Part shown: piece after piece, positions 25,442 through 34,175 of the stretch
Layout of the letters: each line of letters opens with the position of its first letter
Position numbering within the stretch: the first letter of the stretch is position 1
Assembly: GCF_963678795.1 (NCBI RefSeq)
Contig: NZ_OY787452.1
Span: 434,001 to 498,000 of the forward strand
Source of the DNA: an uncultured Methanoregula sp.
GTDB lineage: Archaea > Halobacteriota > Methanomicrobia > Methanomicrobiales > Methanospirillaceae
Direction of reading: 5' to 3'
DNA length: 64,000 nucleotides
The notes under the pieces: generated by a model
Database searches by the model: none
What the model was told of the DNA's origin: nothing
Seen by the model: the letters and a program-made list of their open reading frames with translations, nothing else
Made by a program: the position numbers and the translations under genes

Positions 25442-26385
25442 ATGGCCAACCAGAACAAGGAGCACTATATCTCAGATCAGAAGTATATTTGTTTTCTGAC
25501 ATCGTGCCAGAATGCAATTCGACAGACCGGGATCCCAGAATTCTCTTCACGGTTTTCGATGAAAGATTTCAATCAGTATCAGTTACTCACGTTACTTTTT
25601 ATTCAAAGAATATCTCGGAGTTCACTATCGCGATTTTATGAAACTTATTGAGATAATGGACATAGTTCGGGAACAATTATCTCTTGATGAGATTCCCCAT
25701 TATTCCACACTCTGCAAATTTTCAAAGGGCATTCCCTCGCAGGTATTAACCCAATTATTCCAAAAAGCATGTTCGTTCATGACAGCATGGAAGAACTCAT
25801 CGTCAATTGTTGCAATCGATTCGTCGGGTTTTACACCAGATTCTGCCAGTACCTACTACACCATCAGGACCGAAAAGACCCGACACGAGTTTCTCAAAAC
25901 TACAATCTCGGTAGATACGGCCTATAAATCCCTGATATCGTTTAATATCACTAATGGTCGTTGCCACGACTCACAAATTGCCCCGTTAATCCATCGGGCC
26001 TTATCGGGTGAGAAAATCAAAGTGCTACGTTCTGGATAAAGCCTATGATTCTGAACATATTCATCAACTGATTCACGAAGATTTGCATTCTCAATCAATG
26101 ATTCCGGTACGCGACTGGCATGCTTCGTACGTCTCGGGAAAATACCGGCAAATTATGGCAAGTTCATTCAACCTTAAAACATATCGCCGCAGAAATATAG
26201 CGGAGACGGTTTTCTCCATTTTGAAACGATTGTTGGGGGAGACTCTTTACTCACGTTCTCATCGTCAGTTGGGGAGAGAGATCAAGGTTAAAGGGATTGT
26301 CTTTTCTATCGATCGTTTCCTCAAAAATCAGCGAATGTTTAATTTGCTGTCAGGATTTCGACAAAGCCAAAAAAGCACAAATTGA
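25442..26385 (+). pseudogene. IS5-like transposase, twice frameshifted
   Basis: A DDE transposase of about 310 residues read in three frames: 25442 to about 25605, then 25606 to about 26030, then to 26385. The parts line up head to tail as one protein: QYQLLTLLF | KEYLGVHYRDFMKLIEIMD | then CYVLDKAYDSEHIHQL. Catalytic elements are visible: first Asp in VAIDSSGFT, second in LDKAYDSEH, Glu in NIAETVFSILKR. Both joins are single +1 shifts, so the copy is inactive unless frameshifting occurs. A related, also broken copy lies at 43056-43868 on the other strand. Terminal repeats were not found. Confidence 0.8.
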
Positions 26386-26439
26386 CGAGAAAACTCCGTT
26401 TTCACGTTTTTTCAAGACGGGCTTTGATTCAACCGACCA

Positions 26440-26463
26440 ATAAACCATATAATGCTATATAAA
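26440..26463 (+). promoter_or_regulatory. 24-bp conserved motif, copy 2
   Basis: ATAAACC-AT-ATAATGCTATATAAA. Lies about 200 bp upstream of the excisionase-like HTH gene, in otherwise non-coding sequence (26386-26668). Confidence 0.6.
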
Positions 26464-26668
26464 AAATGCATTTTTTTGGGGAGGGTTTTCGCATTTTCAG
26501 ATATCCTTTTGATCCTTGAGGATTGTGCAGTCTCGTGACACCGTTAACCAGAGCAACCTTGGTCTAAGAGAATTTTCCAAGAACCGCAAGCTCATTAGTT
26601 GAAACCAACAAAACGCATCCAGCGTAGCTATATTTTTTACCAAGGGGAATCATTGGTAATATTATACC

Positions 26669-27016
26669 ATGTCCGACAATGCCCAGATGCTCACATCCAA
26701 AGAGGTAGCAGACAGGCTTGGAGTTCACCAGAAAACCGTTCACCTATGGCTTCGTTCCGGAAAACTTCAAGGGATAAAAATTTCATACCGTGCCTGGAGA
26801 ATTCCCAAAGAATCCCTTGATTCCTTTATCGATGCAAATAGTAACAGATCGGCTAAACCGGGATTGAAAACATCCACGGGAAACAATCTGGAACAAAAAA
26901 ATACCCTTCAGACAATACTTAGTCAGGATAAAAAAGAAGAAATAATTACGCCCCAATCAAAAATGAAATATTATATCCGGGATATTATGGGGGAACAATC
27001 CTCTGATAGTAAATAA
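26669..27016 (+). CDS. excisionase/MerR-like HTH protein
   Basis: A 115-residue protein starting MSDNAQMLTSKEVADRLGVH. Residues 8-55 are a winged helix of the HTH_17 (excisionase) type: SKEVADRLGVHQKTVHLWLR then SGKLQGIKISYRAWRIPKES. The rest is a charged, flexible tail. In bacteria such proteins direct integrase orientation or act as small repressors. It could serve the provirus, the serine recombinase element or host genes; no integrase is directly adjacent. Confidence 0.72.
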   Translation: MSDNAQMLTSKEVADRLGVHQKTVHLWLRSGKLQGIKISYRAWRIPKESLDSFIDANSNRSAKPGLKTSTGNNLEQKNTLQTILSQDKKEEIITPQSKMKYYIRDIMGEQSSDSK

Positions 27017-27068
27017 GACGAATTGTATCTGATCCGGGATCTCCCGGCTAAAAAAATTAAATTATTCT

Positions 27069-27321
27069 GGCTCTGTTGAAATCCTCTTTTTCCTTTTATT
27101 CGCTTATTTTCTTCTAAATGTAAGGAGTGTGACCCCTCTCTCCCATAGGGGGAAGCAGCCCAAGGGGTGCATCCCCTCCCCCTTCCGTTTTTTTGAGTTT
27201 TATTCAACCATCCGAGTGAATATCATTCCTGGGGATGCCTCTAGCGTGCGGGGACGGAAGCATGATGTGCCGGAGCCCCGGGGAGCAACTGCTTGATTCT
27301 CTTAAGGATTTCAACAGAGCT
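27069..27321. mobile_element. MITE-like insertion, about 253 bp
   Basis: Terminal inverted repeats GGCTCTGTTGAAATCC (27069-27084) and its complement at 27306-27321 match in 15 of 16 bases. It is flanked by the 8-bp target duplication ATTATTCT at 27061-27068 and 27322-27329. No coding capacity. The structure is that of a non-autonomous IS derivative; TIRs of this GGCTCTGTTG type are known from IS6-like and other families, so the autonomous parent is uncertain. Confidence 0.78.
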
Positions 27322-27423
27322 ATTATTCTCTAAAAACAAATTTTTTTACTATCTCCCAATTCTGGTAAGGATGAGAGGTTATCGACAGAGAAAACTGCTG
27401 AATCCCTATGTCTTTTTTAAAGA

Positions 27424-27447
27424 ATAAACCACATAATGCTATACAAA
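27424..27447 (+). promoter_or_regulatory. 24-bp conserved motif, copy 3
   Basis: ATAAACC-AC-ATAATGCTATACAAA, 64 bp upstream of the ATG at 27511. Position suggests a role in the promoter of the DUF5806-like gene. Confidence 0.6.
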
Positions 27448-27510
27448 AAGAGGGTTTTTTCTACTATTGTTAAAGAACAACAATATACAAAAAATGAGGT
27501 TGTATAATCG

Positions 27511-28272
27511 ATGGACGAGGAGAATATTCAGCAGGAAATCAACAAGTACAAAAAATTCAAGAAAGTTGATGGTGCCACCTATCGGAAAGTGAATCATTTC
27601 TTACGGAAACGCACGTACATAACTGCAAGAGAATGGGCGCTTGCACGGCTCTGCACCGATTTTCGTACATCCGGGGGAGCGGAGATGACCTTCATCGGTA
27701 AACACCTTCCTGAACTGGTTCCCTTCATGGAAGATACATATACTCCCCAAGCCGTAAACCAAGCTCGCAACTCCTTCAAGAAAAAAGTGAGAAAGGCTAG
27801 TGCAACCTTTTTTTATGGTGCAATGTGTGGTTTTTTTACAACAGATGAACTTGATGATCTTCTCTTTGAGGCAAGCGAAGTTGCGAGATTCCTTCTGGAG
27901 GTAGAAGGAACAACATTGGATATCGATGAAGAGATTGATATTGAAGATCGCATAACAACGGTGATGAGAAGCGTCGGCGAAGCCGCAAAAACCATACTCA
28001 AGACACGGGGAGAGGAAAATGACCTCCCCATTTCATCAAGTAAATCAGAGGTTCCTCATCCGGATATTTTGTTACCAGATTCTACAGATATCGATAATCC
28101 AGATTCCATTCAAAAGAAAGGGGAAGATTCCATAAAAATTTCAGTTAATAATGAATATAATGATCCAATAGTTGCAGAAGGTCACAAAAACGTTCAAGAT
28201 AATATAACAAAAACAGATCAACAGAACAATAACTCCGACAAAAAAAATGATACTGGGATACATCCATTATGA
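27511..28272 (+). CDS. conserved archaeal protein (DUF5806-like)
   Basis: A 253-residue protein starting MDEENIQQEINKYKKFKKVD. Residues 15-145 look like the conserved domain of a family found in methanogens and haloarchaea: REWALARLCTDFRTSGG, PELVPFMEDTYTPQAVNQAR, ATFFYGAMCGFFTTDELDD. I believe this is DUF5806, from memory. The last 80 residues are polar and probably disordered (EENDLPISSSKSEV; NNNSDKKNDTG). It overlaps mobB by 4 nt (ATGA), so coupling with that gene is likely. Function unknown. Confidence 0.75.
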   Translation: MDEENIQQEINKYKKFKKVDGATYRKVNHFLRKRTYITAREWALARLCTDFRTSGGAEMTFIGKHLPELVPFMEDTYTPQAVNQARNSFKKKVRKASATFFYGAMCGFFTTDELDDLLFEASEVARFLLEVEGTTLDIDEEIDIEDRITTVMRSVGEAAKTILKTRGEENDLPISSSKSEVPHPDILLPDSTDIDNPDSIQKKGEDSIKISVNNEYNDPIVAEGHKNVQDNITKTDQQNNNSDKKNDTGIHPL

Positions 28273-28685
28273 AAATCATCCAGGTTGTTGGCCGTTCAAA
28301 TTCCGGTAAAACCACATTCATCAAAAATCTTATTCCGGAACTCAGGATGCTCGGTTCCGTTTCTGTTATTAAACATCTTGGAGATCATGACTACCATCTC
28401 GAAGAGGGGAAGGATACAACTGTTTTTTTTAAAGCGGGCGCAGATATTGCTGTAGGTATTGACGCAACTAAATCAGTTGTTGCTATCAACAAGAACTCAC
28501 TGGAGGATGCGTTAAAATTCCTTGCTGGACAGGGGATGGATTACACGGTTATTGAGGGATTTAAACAGTATCCATTTTCAAAGATTGTGATTGGCAGCCT
28601 TGAAACCGAAAAGTGCGTTCTTACCAATCCTACAGTGAACCAGGTTATTATAAATCTTGAGCTTTTTGAAGATTATCATGATTAA
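28269..28685 (+). CDS. mobB: MobB-like P-loop GTPase
   Basis: A 138-residue protein with an N-terminal Walker A GRSNSGKTT (8-16) and the MobB fold (SVIKHLGDHDYHLEEGKDTT, VVAINKNSLEDALKFL, DYTVIEGFKQYPFSKI). MobB helps attach the nucleotide to molybdopterin; formylmethanofuran dehydrogenase and other methanogen enzymes need the resulting cofactor. It is shorter than the usual 160-175 residues, missing some of the C-terminal end. Overlaps the upstream gene and is 21 bp before glmM. Confidence 0.85.
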   Translation: MKIIQVVGRSNSGKTTFIKNLIPELRMLGSVSVIKHLGDHDYHLEEGKDTTVFFKAGADIAVGIDATKSVVAINKNSLEDALKFLAGQGMDYTVIEGFKQYPFSKIVIGSLETEKCVLTNPTVNQVIINLELFEDYHD

Positions 28686-28706
28686 AGCCCATTCGGGGAA
28701 TTGTAT

Positions 28707-30068
28707 ATGACGGCAGTAAAAATGCAAAAACAACTGTTCGGCACGAACGGTGTAAGGGGAGTTACCGGTAAGGAGATTACACCGGAACTTATGATCACAG
28801 TTGGTCTGGCCCTTGGAACTATGAGGAAAGGACAAATTGGAGTTGGCCGTGATACTCGCACATCTGGCGAATCCCTTATTAAAGCCTTAAAAGCCGGCCT
28901 CCTTGCAGCAGGATGCGATGTGGTCGATTGCGGGATTCTCCCTACTCCCGCACTTCAGTATCTTGTCAAGGAGCACTTCGATGGGGGCGCAATGATAACT
29001 GCATCTCATAACCCACCCGAATATAACGGGGTCAAAATCATCGAGCCGGATGGAACAGAGATGGGTGACGAAGAGACAATAAAACTTGAAACGTTAATTT
29101 TCAGCCGTTCTTTTCCTCCAGTGAAATGGGAGGAGTCAGGCAGGGAATCATCGGCTCCATCCCTCATCCAAGAGTATTGTTCATCAATTTCAGAGTATTT
29201 CCCGGGCAACCCGGGAAAAGGAATGACCGTTGTCGCGGACCCCGGTTCAGGCCCTGCCTGCCTTACAACTTCAACTATTCTCACAGCAATGGGATGTCGT
29301 GTTATAACGATTAATGGCAAGATGGATGGAACCTTTCCCGGGCGACTTCCTGAACCTTCCATTGAAGGCCTTGCATCTCTGTCAGAACTGGTTATCAGCA
29401 GCGGAGCCGCATTTGGAGTGGCACACGACGGGGATGCAGACCGGGCTGTATTTGTTGACGAAACAGGTAAATTTATCGAGGAAGACCAGCAGTTTGCTCT
29501 GATTGCCCAATATATTTGCCGTAAAAAAACAGGGACTGTTGTGACTCCAGTAAGCACAGGCCAGATTGTCGAAATGGTAATAACAAGAGAGGGTGGTTCG
29601 GTAACATACACACCAGTCGGTAGTATCTATGTTGCCCGGACAATGCGTTTATTGCTTGAGAATGATGTTAATGTTATCTTTGGGGGCGAAGGAAATGGAG
29701 GACTGATCTTTCCTGAACATCAATTCTGCCGGGATGGTGGCATGACAGCAGCGATGATGGTATCGATCCTGTCTTCGACCGATAAAAAGTTATCAGAACT
29801 CATCGACCAACTGCCTCGAAGATATGTCCTTAAGGATAAGATCAGAACATCAAAGGGAAAAGAAATTTTAGAGGGAATAAAGGCCGATTATTCCCATGAA
29901 AAAGTCGATCAAACTGATGGTCTGAAAATTATCAGGAAAAACGCCTGGATTCTTGTGAGAGCATCAGGAACGGAACCGATAATCCGGATCATTGTCGACG
30001 CGGATGATCCTGAAAAATGCCGGGATTTTCAGAATGAAATCAAACAAAAAATTCTGGCATTTGGATAA
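28707..30068 (+). CDS. glmM: phosphoglucosamine mutase / phosphohexomutase
   Basis: A 453-residue alpha-D-phosphohexomutase. It interconverts glucosamine-6-P and -1-P (or a related hexose phosphate) for UDP-sugar synthesis. Motifs: start KQLFGTNGVRG, catalytic phosphoserine loop TASHNPPEYNG with S100, metal loop DGDADR (241-246), sugar loop GGEGNGG, and C-terminal phosphate loop RASGTEPIIRI. ATG 28707 is preferred to the in-frame TTG at 28701; CGGGGAA lies 7-13 nt upstream. The presence of S and G in the FGTNGVRG start favours GlmM-type over phosphomannomutase, but archaeal members are often dual-use. Confidence 0.87.
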   Translation: MTAVKMQKQLFGTNGVRGVTGKEITPELMITVGLALGTMRKGQIGVGRDTRTSGESLIKALKAGLLAAGCDVVDCGILPTPALQYLVKEHFDGGAMITASHNPPEYNGVKIIEPDGTEMGDEETIKLETLIFSRSFPPVKWEESGRESSAPSLIQEYCSSISEYFPGNPGKGMTVVADPGSGPACLTTSTILTAMGCRVITINGKMDGTFPGRLPEPSIEGLASLSELVISSGAAFGVAHDGDADRAVFVDETGKFIEEDQQFALIAQYICRKKTGTVVTPVSTGQIVEMVITREGGSVTYTPVGSIYVARTMRLLLENDVNVIFGGEGNGGLIFPEHQFCRDGGMTAAMMVSILSSTDKKLSELIDQLPRRYVLKDKIRTSKGKEILEGIKADYSHEKVDQTDGLKIIRKNAWILVRASGTEPIIRIIVDADDPEKCRDFQNEIKQKILAFG

Positions 30069-30310
30069 AACGGAAATCGATTTGGAAGAGTACATATTGC
30101 ACCTTCATATGGCTTCCTTCATTCATTGTAATTCGAATAAATGCTTTTTCAACAATATTCAGGTACGATCTTGTTAATACTCTGATATATCGTATAAAAC
30201 GCTAAATATTGTTTAGTATGTCAAAAAAATATAAATTTAAGCCTGATTGTTATCGGAATATTTATTAATAATTTAATCTAATTCACAGTAATTATTTATC
30301 AGATCCCTTT

Positions 30311-33300
30311 GTGAATGATATGGTTCCATCAAATGAGATTCTGGGAAAACTCCAAGAAGCCCTTCCAAGCGAAGTCTGGATGAGCATAAAATCAGCTATA
30401 CCGGACATTTCCCTCGCTCAAGGAAGAAAATCCCAGAAAAATATCATTCGGGAAATCAACAGGATTATCATAGATACTTCGATCAAGCGCAATAATGCAT
30501 TATTATTGAATCTTCTTCCAGAGATATCTGATGATGAAACCGAGACTCTTTTCTCGCAGATCACAAACCAGTATATCAGTACAAAAAATGATCTCTGGTT
30601 CAAATCGATTTTTTCGCTCTCAGAAAAAATGGGGAAGAAAAGTAATCAATCACGAATTTTTGCCAGGATCGCACGGGATCTTATTGACAAAGGTGTATCC
30701 AGTTCAGATCCCCACCTCATTCTGGATGGAATGACCGTATTGCAAAAGATCAGTTTCAGGAAATATCGATCTGAAATAATGATTGATATTATCCCACTTC
30801 TTATCGTGTGGGCAATTACTATCCGGGATAAGGAGTTTATTTACACTTCTCTCAAACTCATTGAAGAGATTGGAGATATTTCCAAACGAGCAGTCTTGCA
30901 TTCAGAGCTCGCTAAAGCACTGGCAACGATAGCCATTCTTGAGAAAGACCGTTCATCATTTTTCGACAGTATCAGCCAAGCAACAGCTATCCACCAGAAA
31001 AACCGGAGGCATGATTGCCTTGTATTTATTATTGAGAAAGGATCCAGATCCGTTTTCGGAAAAGAGATGGCTAATGTGCCATTATTCATCAACAATTTCC
31101 AGAAAGTGCCTCATGAAGCATATCTTGAAATAATCGGTGCCCTCACCGAACAGATGCTTGACAGAATCAAAGATAAAAACCAGATACTTGAAACGCTCGA
31201 GATATTATGTACAAACAATCCTTCCGTTACAGAAATTCTCGTACTCGATCTTTTAAGAAAGGCCGAAAGATCCGGAGATCCCTGGTTCCTCTCATCAGCA
31301 CTGAATTTACAGCAGCATTTGCCCAAGTCCAAACCATACCCGGTCAGAGAATTGGTACGTGCTGGAATCTCAGTTGCAAAAAACACCCAGAATATGCTGA
31401 TTTTACGTAATCTTATTCCAATAATCGATGAAAGTGGAGATCATGCAGTATCGTCACGCATTTACCTGCAATTTTCACAAATAATGCTCATATCAAATGA
31501 TTTTAACTCAGCTTTGGGTGTTTTTGAAAAAATCAGCCACGATATAGAGAGTACTCCATTTTATGCAGACGCCTTGACATATCTGCTGAAAAGTGGCATC
31601 GTAAATGATCGGATATCCAATGTAAATTCTTCAATTCTTACACGGATCAACCAAAAAGTGGCAACTGCTACTATTGCCCGGGCAATTTCTGAGTTTTGCA
31701 AGGAGACCCCATTTGAAGAGATAATTCAACATATCCCATCTATAACTGAGCTGGTCATCCTTCATCCGCGATTGGATCAGATACTACTTGACAGTATCAC
31801 AATTCTGGTTGAGCGGGGTTTTCTCGATACCCTTGACCCAGATATCCTTATCCATCTTACAGATTCCATCAGGGACATATCCATTAAAGAGAAAGCGATT
31901 TCCCTTATTGTAATCAAGATTGCTAAAATCGGAGTGCATGCAAGGAACCGGGACATGCTCCAGCGGGCTGTCGGACTGACCTGTATCATAGAAGGGCAGA
32001 ATACCCGTTCAGCAGCGTTAAGCAGTATCATTGATGAGGCAGCAATTCTTGCCGCCCAGCAAGGTGACCTGGATCTCCTGTTACGGATGAAAGTCTGGAG
32101 CAGCTCACTCCTTGAACCGGATCTAGCAACCTTTGCCCTGGCAAATATCATTGAGGGAATAATAAAATATGCCATCAACAAACAATCCGCTGAGGCACTC
32201 GAAGAAGCTGCCAGGATAGCACAAGATGTCAATGATCCTTCACTAAAAACACAATTGCTGGAAAGAATCGCTGAAGGATTCGTAATAATTGGTTGTATCC
32301 TGTTGCAGGATCCGCACTATCTAACATATGAAAACCGGATCTCATCAGTTCTCGGTCCGTTTGAATGCGGGATAGATCTTATCAAAAAGAATAGTAAATC
32401 CCAACAGATCTCACTCAAGATTGCCGGTTTTATTGATCTCATTTTATCGTATTCCCAATCAAGCGAAAATCCTGATTACACGATCATACTGGCCTTGTAT
32501 GCGTTAGAGATCGAAAATGTCTATGAACGGGATGCTATGATGGCACGGATAATCTCCTGCTTAAGGGACAACGTACCGCCCACAAGCTCAACAGACCCGT
32601 ACGAAATAATGACAAATCATCTTTTCAGAGATGATGTTGGAGAGTCAAATCCAGTCATCCTTGACCTGATATACCAGATGATTCTGGGAATAAGTAATCC
32701 ATTCGTCCGTTTTTCAGGCATATGTAATCTTGCAGACTCGGCAATCAAACATGGAGACAGGAATCGGGCCCATAAGTTACTTGATAAAATCTACAACGAT
32801 ATCAGGGATCTGCCTGCCGAATTCCAGAAAGTACTGATCCTTGCCGATTTGGCAACAATATATTCGGATATTGATCCAAAAACTGCTTCAGCGTACCTGA
32901 ACCAGGGTATGCTGTTGTTGGATCAGGTCGAACCAGAAAAAACGTCGACAGTATGCCGACAAATCATCTTATCCATTGTCCGGCTGAATTCTGTAGCCCC
33001 GGAGAATAAATGGAAACAAGTGGCTCTGGATATAATCCAGAAGATAACCGATCCCATTGAATACATCAGCTCACTGGTCGCGGTATTTAATATGTTCAGT
33101 CACGACAAAGAGCGATGCAATGATCTGCTGAACATAATGACAGTCGCCATAGAAAAAATTCCATCACCATATGAAAGGGCCTCTACGATTATCGACCTGA
33201 TCCCACTCGCCATTCAAATGGATAATATCGAGATTTCTTTAAACCTTCTGGAAAAAGCTGAAGCACTGTCCAGAAAGATCAACATCCAATATATCGCAGA

Positions 33301-33877
33301 TATTATCAGGGAAAATATCACCCAGATTTACCTTGTGCTGTACCAAAAACAGAAGGATAAAAAAATCCTCGATCTTGCAATCCGGGTAATAGGCACCATC
33401 AATAACGACGAAGTCCGTATTCATCATTTCCAACAAGCCGGCCAGATGAAATCGGTTGATGAGACCTCCCGTTATATAAAGATCAAGATGCTTTCAGAAA
33501 AAATATCTCGTGATAATGCTCAATCCGGTCAGATTGCGTCTCTTGAACATCTCGTCAGATCAGTTGCTGACAGAGGTAAAGAGGCACTCTTTTTCTGTGA
33601 CCTGGCTATTTTTTTCAAACGGGCGGGTGATGGAAAACTTGCCCAGAGGATGAGCCAGTCTGCAATAAAAGAAGCAAGAATCATCCGCCCGCTATCGCGA
33701 AGAGCCTATATCATGTGCGATATTGCCCTGAAGATATATGCATCAGGAAGCTATGAGGCTGCACAAGAAATTCTCGATCATGCAATAGATTCCGCAACAA
33801 ACATCCGGCAGGCATCTGTACGGGACGAAGTGTTTGACGAACTGGGACTGGCAATAAAAATCATGCAGGGGATGTAA
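30311..33877 (+). CDS. 1188-residue alpha-helical repeat protein
   Basis: A long soluble protein from GTG 30311 (MNDMVPSNEILGKLQEALPS). It is almost wholly helical, with repeated pairs of the type R-A-x-x-L-x-x-I-A and D-P-x-x-x-x-x-A, for example RIFARIARDLIDKGVSSSDP, ARNRDMLQRAVGLT and GVHARNRDMLQRAV. It recalls TPR/HEAT or Sel1-like solenoids, but I recognise no family. No membrane segment or catalytic motif is visible. It ends 4 nt before acyP. Its place between glmM and cas1 in a compact set may be conserved in the order, which I cannot check. About 240 bp of AT-rich promoter precede it (30069-30310). Confidence 0.75.
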   Translation: MNDMVPSNEILGKLQEALPSEVWMSIKSAIPDISLAQGRKSQKNIIREINRIIIDTSIKRNNALLLNLLPEISDDETETLFSQITNQYISTKNDLWFKSIFSLSEKMGKKSNQSRIFARIARDLIDKGVSSSDPHLILDGMTVLQKISFRKYRSEIMIDIIPLLIVWAITIRDKEFIYTSLKLIEEIGDISKRAVLHSELAKALATIAILEKDRSSFFDSISQATAIHQKNRRHDCLVFIIEKGSRSVFGKEMANVPLFINNFQKVPHEAYLEIIGALTEQMLDRIKDKNQILETLEILCTNNPSVTEILVLDLLRKAERSGDPWFLSSALNLQQHLPKSKPYPVRELVRAGISVAKNTQNMLILRNLIPIIDESGDHAVSSRIYLQFSQIMLISNDFNSALGVFEKISHDIESTPFYADALTYLLKSGIVNDRISNVNSSILTRINQKVATATIARAISEFCKETPFEEIIQHIPSITELVILHPRLDQILLDSITILVERGFLDTLDPDILIHLTDSIRDISIKEKAISLIVIKIAKIGVHARNRDMLQRAVGLTCIIEGQNTRSAALSSIIDEAAILAAQQGDLDLLLRMKVWSSSLLEPDLATFALANIIEGIIKYAINKQSAEALEEAARIAQDVNDPSLKTQLLERIAEGFVIIGCILLQDPHYLTYENRISSVLGPFECGIDLIKKNSKSQQISLKIAGFIDLILSYSQSSENPDYTIILALYALEIENVYERDAMMARIISCLRDNVPPTSSTDPYEIMTNHLFRDDVGESNPVILDLIYQMILGISNPFVRFSGICNLADSAIKHGDRNRAHKLLDKIYNDIRDLPAEFQKVLILADLATIYSDIDPKTASAYLNQGMLLLDQVEPEKTSTVCRQIILSIVRLNSVAPENKWKQVALDIIQKITDPIEYISSLVAVFNMFSHDKERCNDLLNIMTVAIEKIPSPYERASTIIDLIPLAIQMDNIEISLNLLEKAEALSRKINIQYIADIIRENITQIYLVLYQKQKDKKILDLAIRVIGTINNDEVRIHHFQQAGQMKSVDETSRYIKIKMLSEKISRDNAQSGQIASLEHLVRSVADRGKEALFFCDLAIFFKRAGDGKLAQRMSQSAIKEARIIRPLSRRAYIMCDIALKIYASGSYEAAQEILDHAIDSATNIRQASVRDEVFDELGLAIKIMQGM

Positions 33878-33881
33878 ATTA

Positions 33882-34175
33882 GTGAAAACCATCGAGGTTT
33901 TTATTACTGGAAGAGTGCAGAAAGTGGGATTCCGGGCATGTATCCGCAGAATTGCTACGGATTTAAACGTCATGGGAACCGTCATGAACCTTTCTGATGG
34001 GAGAGTCCATATCTATGCTTCTGGGGAGGCAATGATCCTTGAAAAATTTATCTCAATGATGTACGGGTGCCCCAGAGCGGTCGTTCGTGATGTTCATATC
34101 ATAGAAATCCCATTGAAAACCTTCGATGATTTTTCAATCATAAAAAGTGATGGTAGAATCAATACTGTACTCTGA
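33882..34175 (+). CDS. acyP: acylphosphatase
   Basis: A 97-residue small hydrolase of carboxyl-phosphate bonds (acetyl phosphate and carbamoyl phosphate type substrates). The family signature is present: GRVQKVGFRACIRRIA with catalytic Arg, then MNLSDGRVHIYASG with catalytic Asn, and a hydrophobic core. It uses GTG 33882 and follows the solenoid gene by 4 nt, so the two are cotranscribed. Its 3' end overlaps the opposing cas1 gene by 17 bp. Confidence 0.88.
   Translation: MKTIEVFITGRVQKVGFRACIRRIATDLNVMGTVMNLSDGRVHIYASGEAMILEKFISMMYGCPRAVVRDVHIIEIPLKTFDDFSIIKSDGRINTVL

Larger units (their letters stand above)
27017..27510. other. intergenic holding a MITE and a conserved motif
   Basis: 494 bp without genes. 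It contains the MITE-like insertion at 27069-27321 and copy 3 of the 24-bp motif at 27424-27447. A GC-rich block with runs of C and G (27130-27190) is inside the MITE. Confidence 0.5.

Noticed and set aside
25370..26600. Terminal inverted repeats for the broken IS5-like copy
   Set aside because: TGTTGAAACC at 25385 has no inverted partner on the right side; the match at 26600 is in direct orientation.
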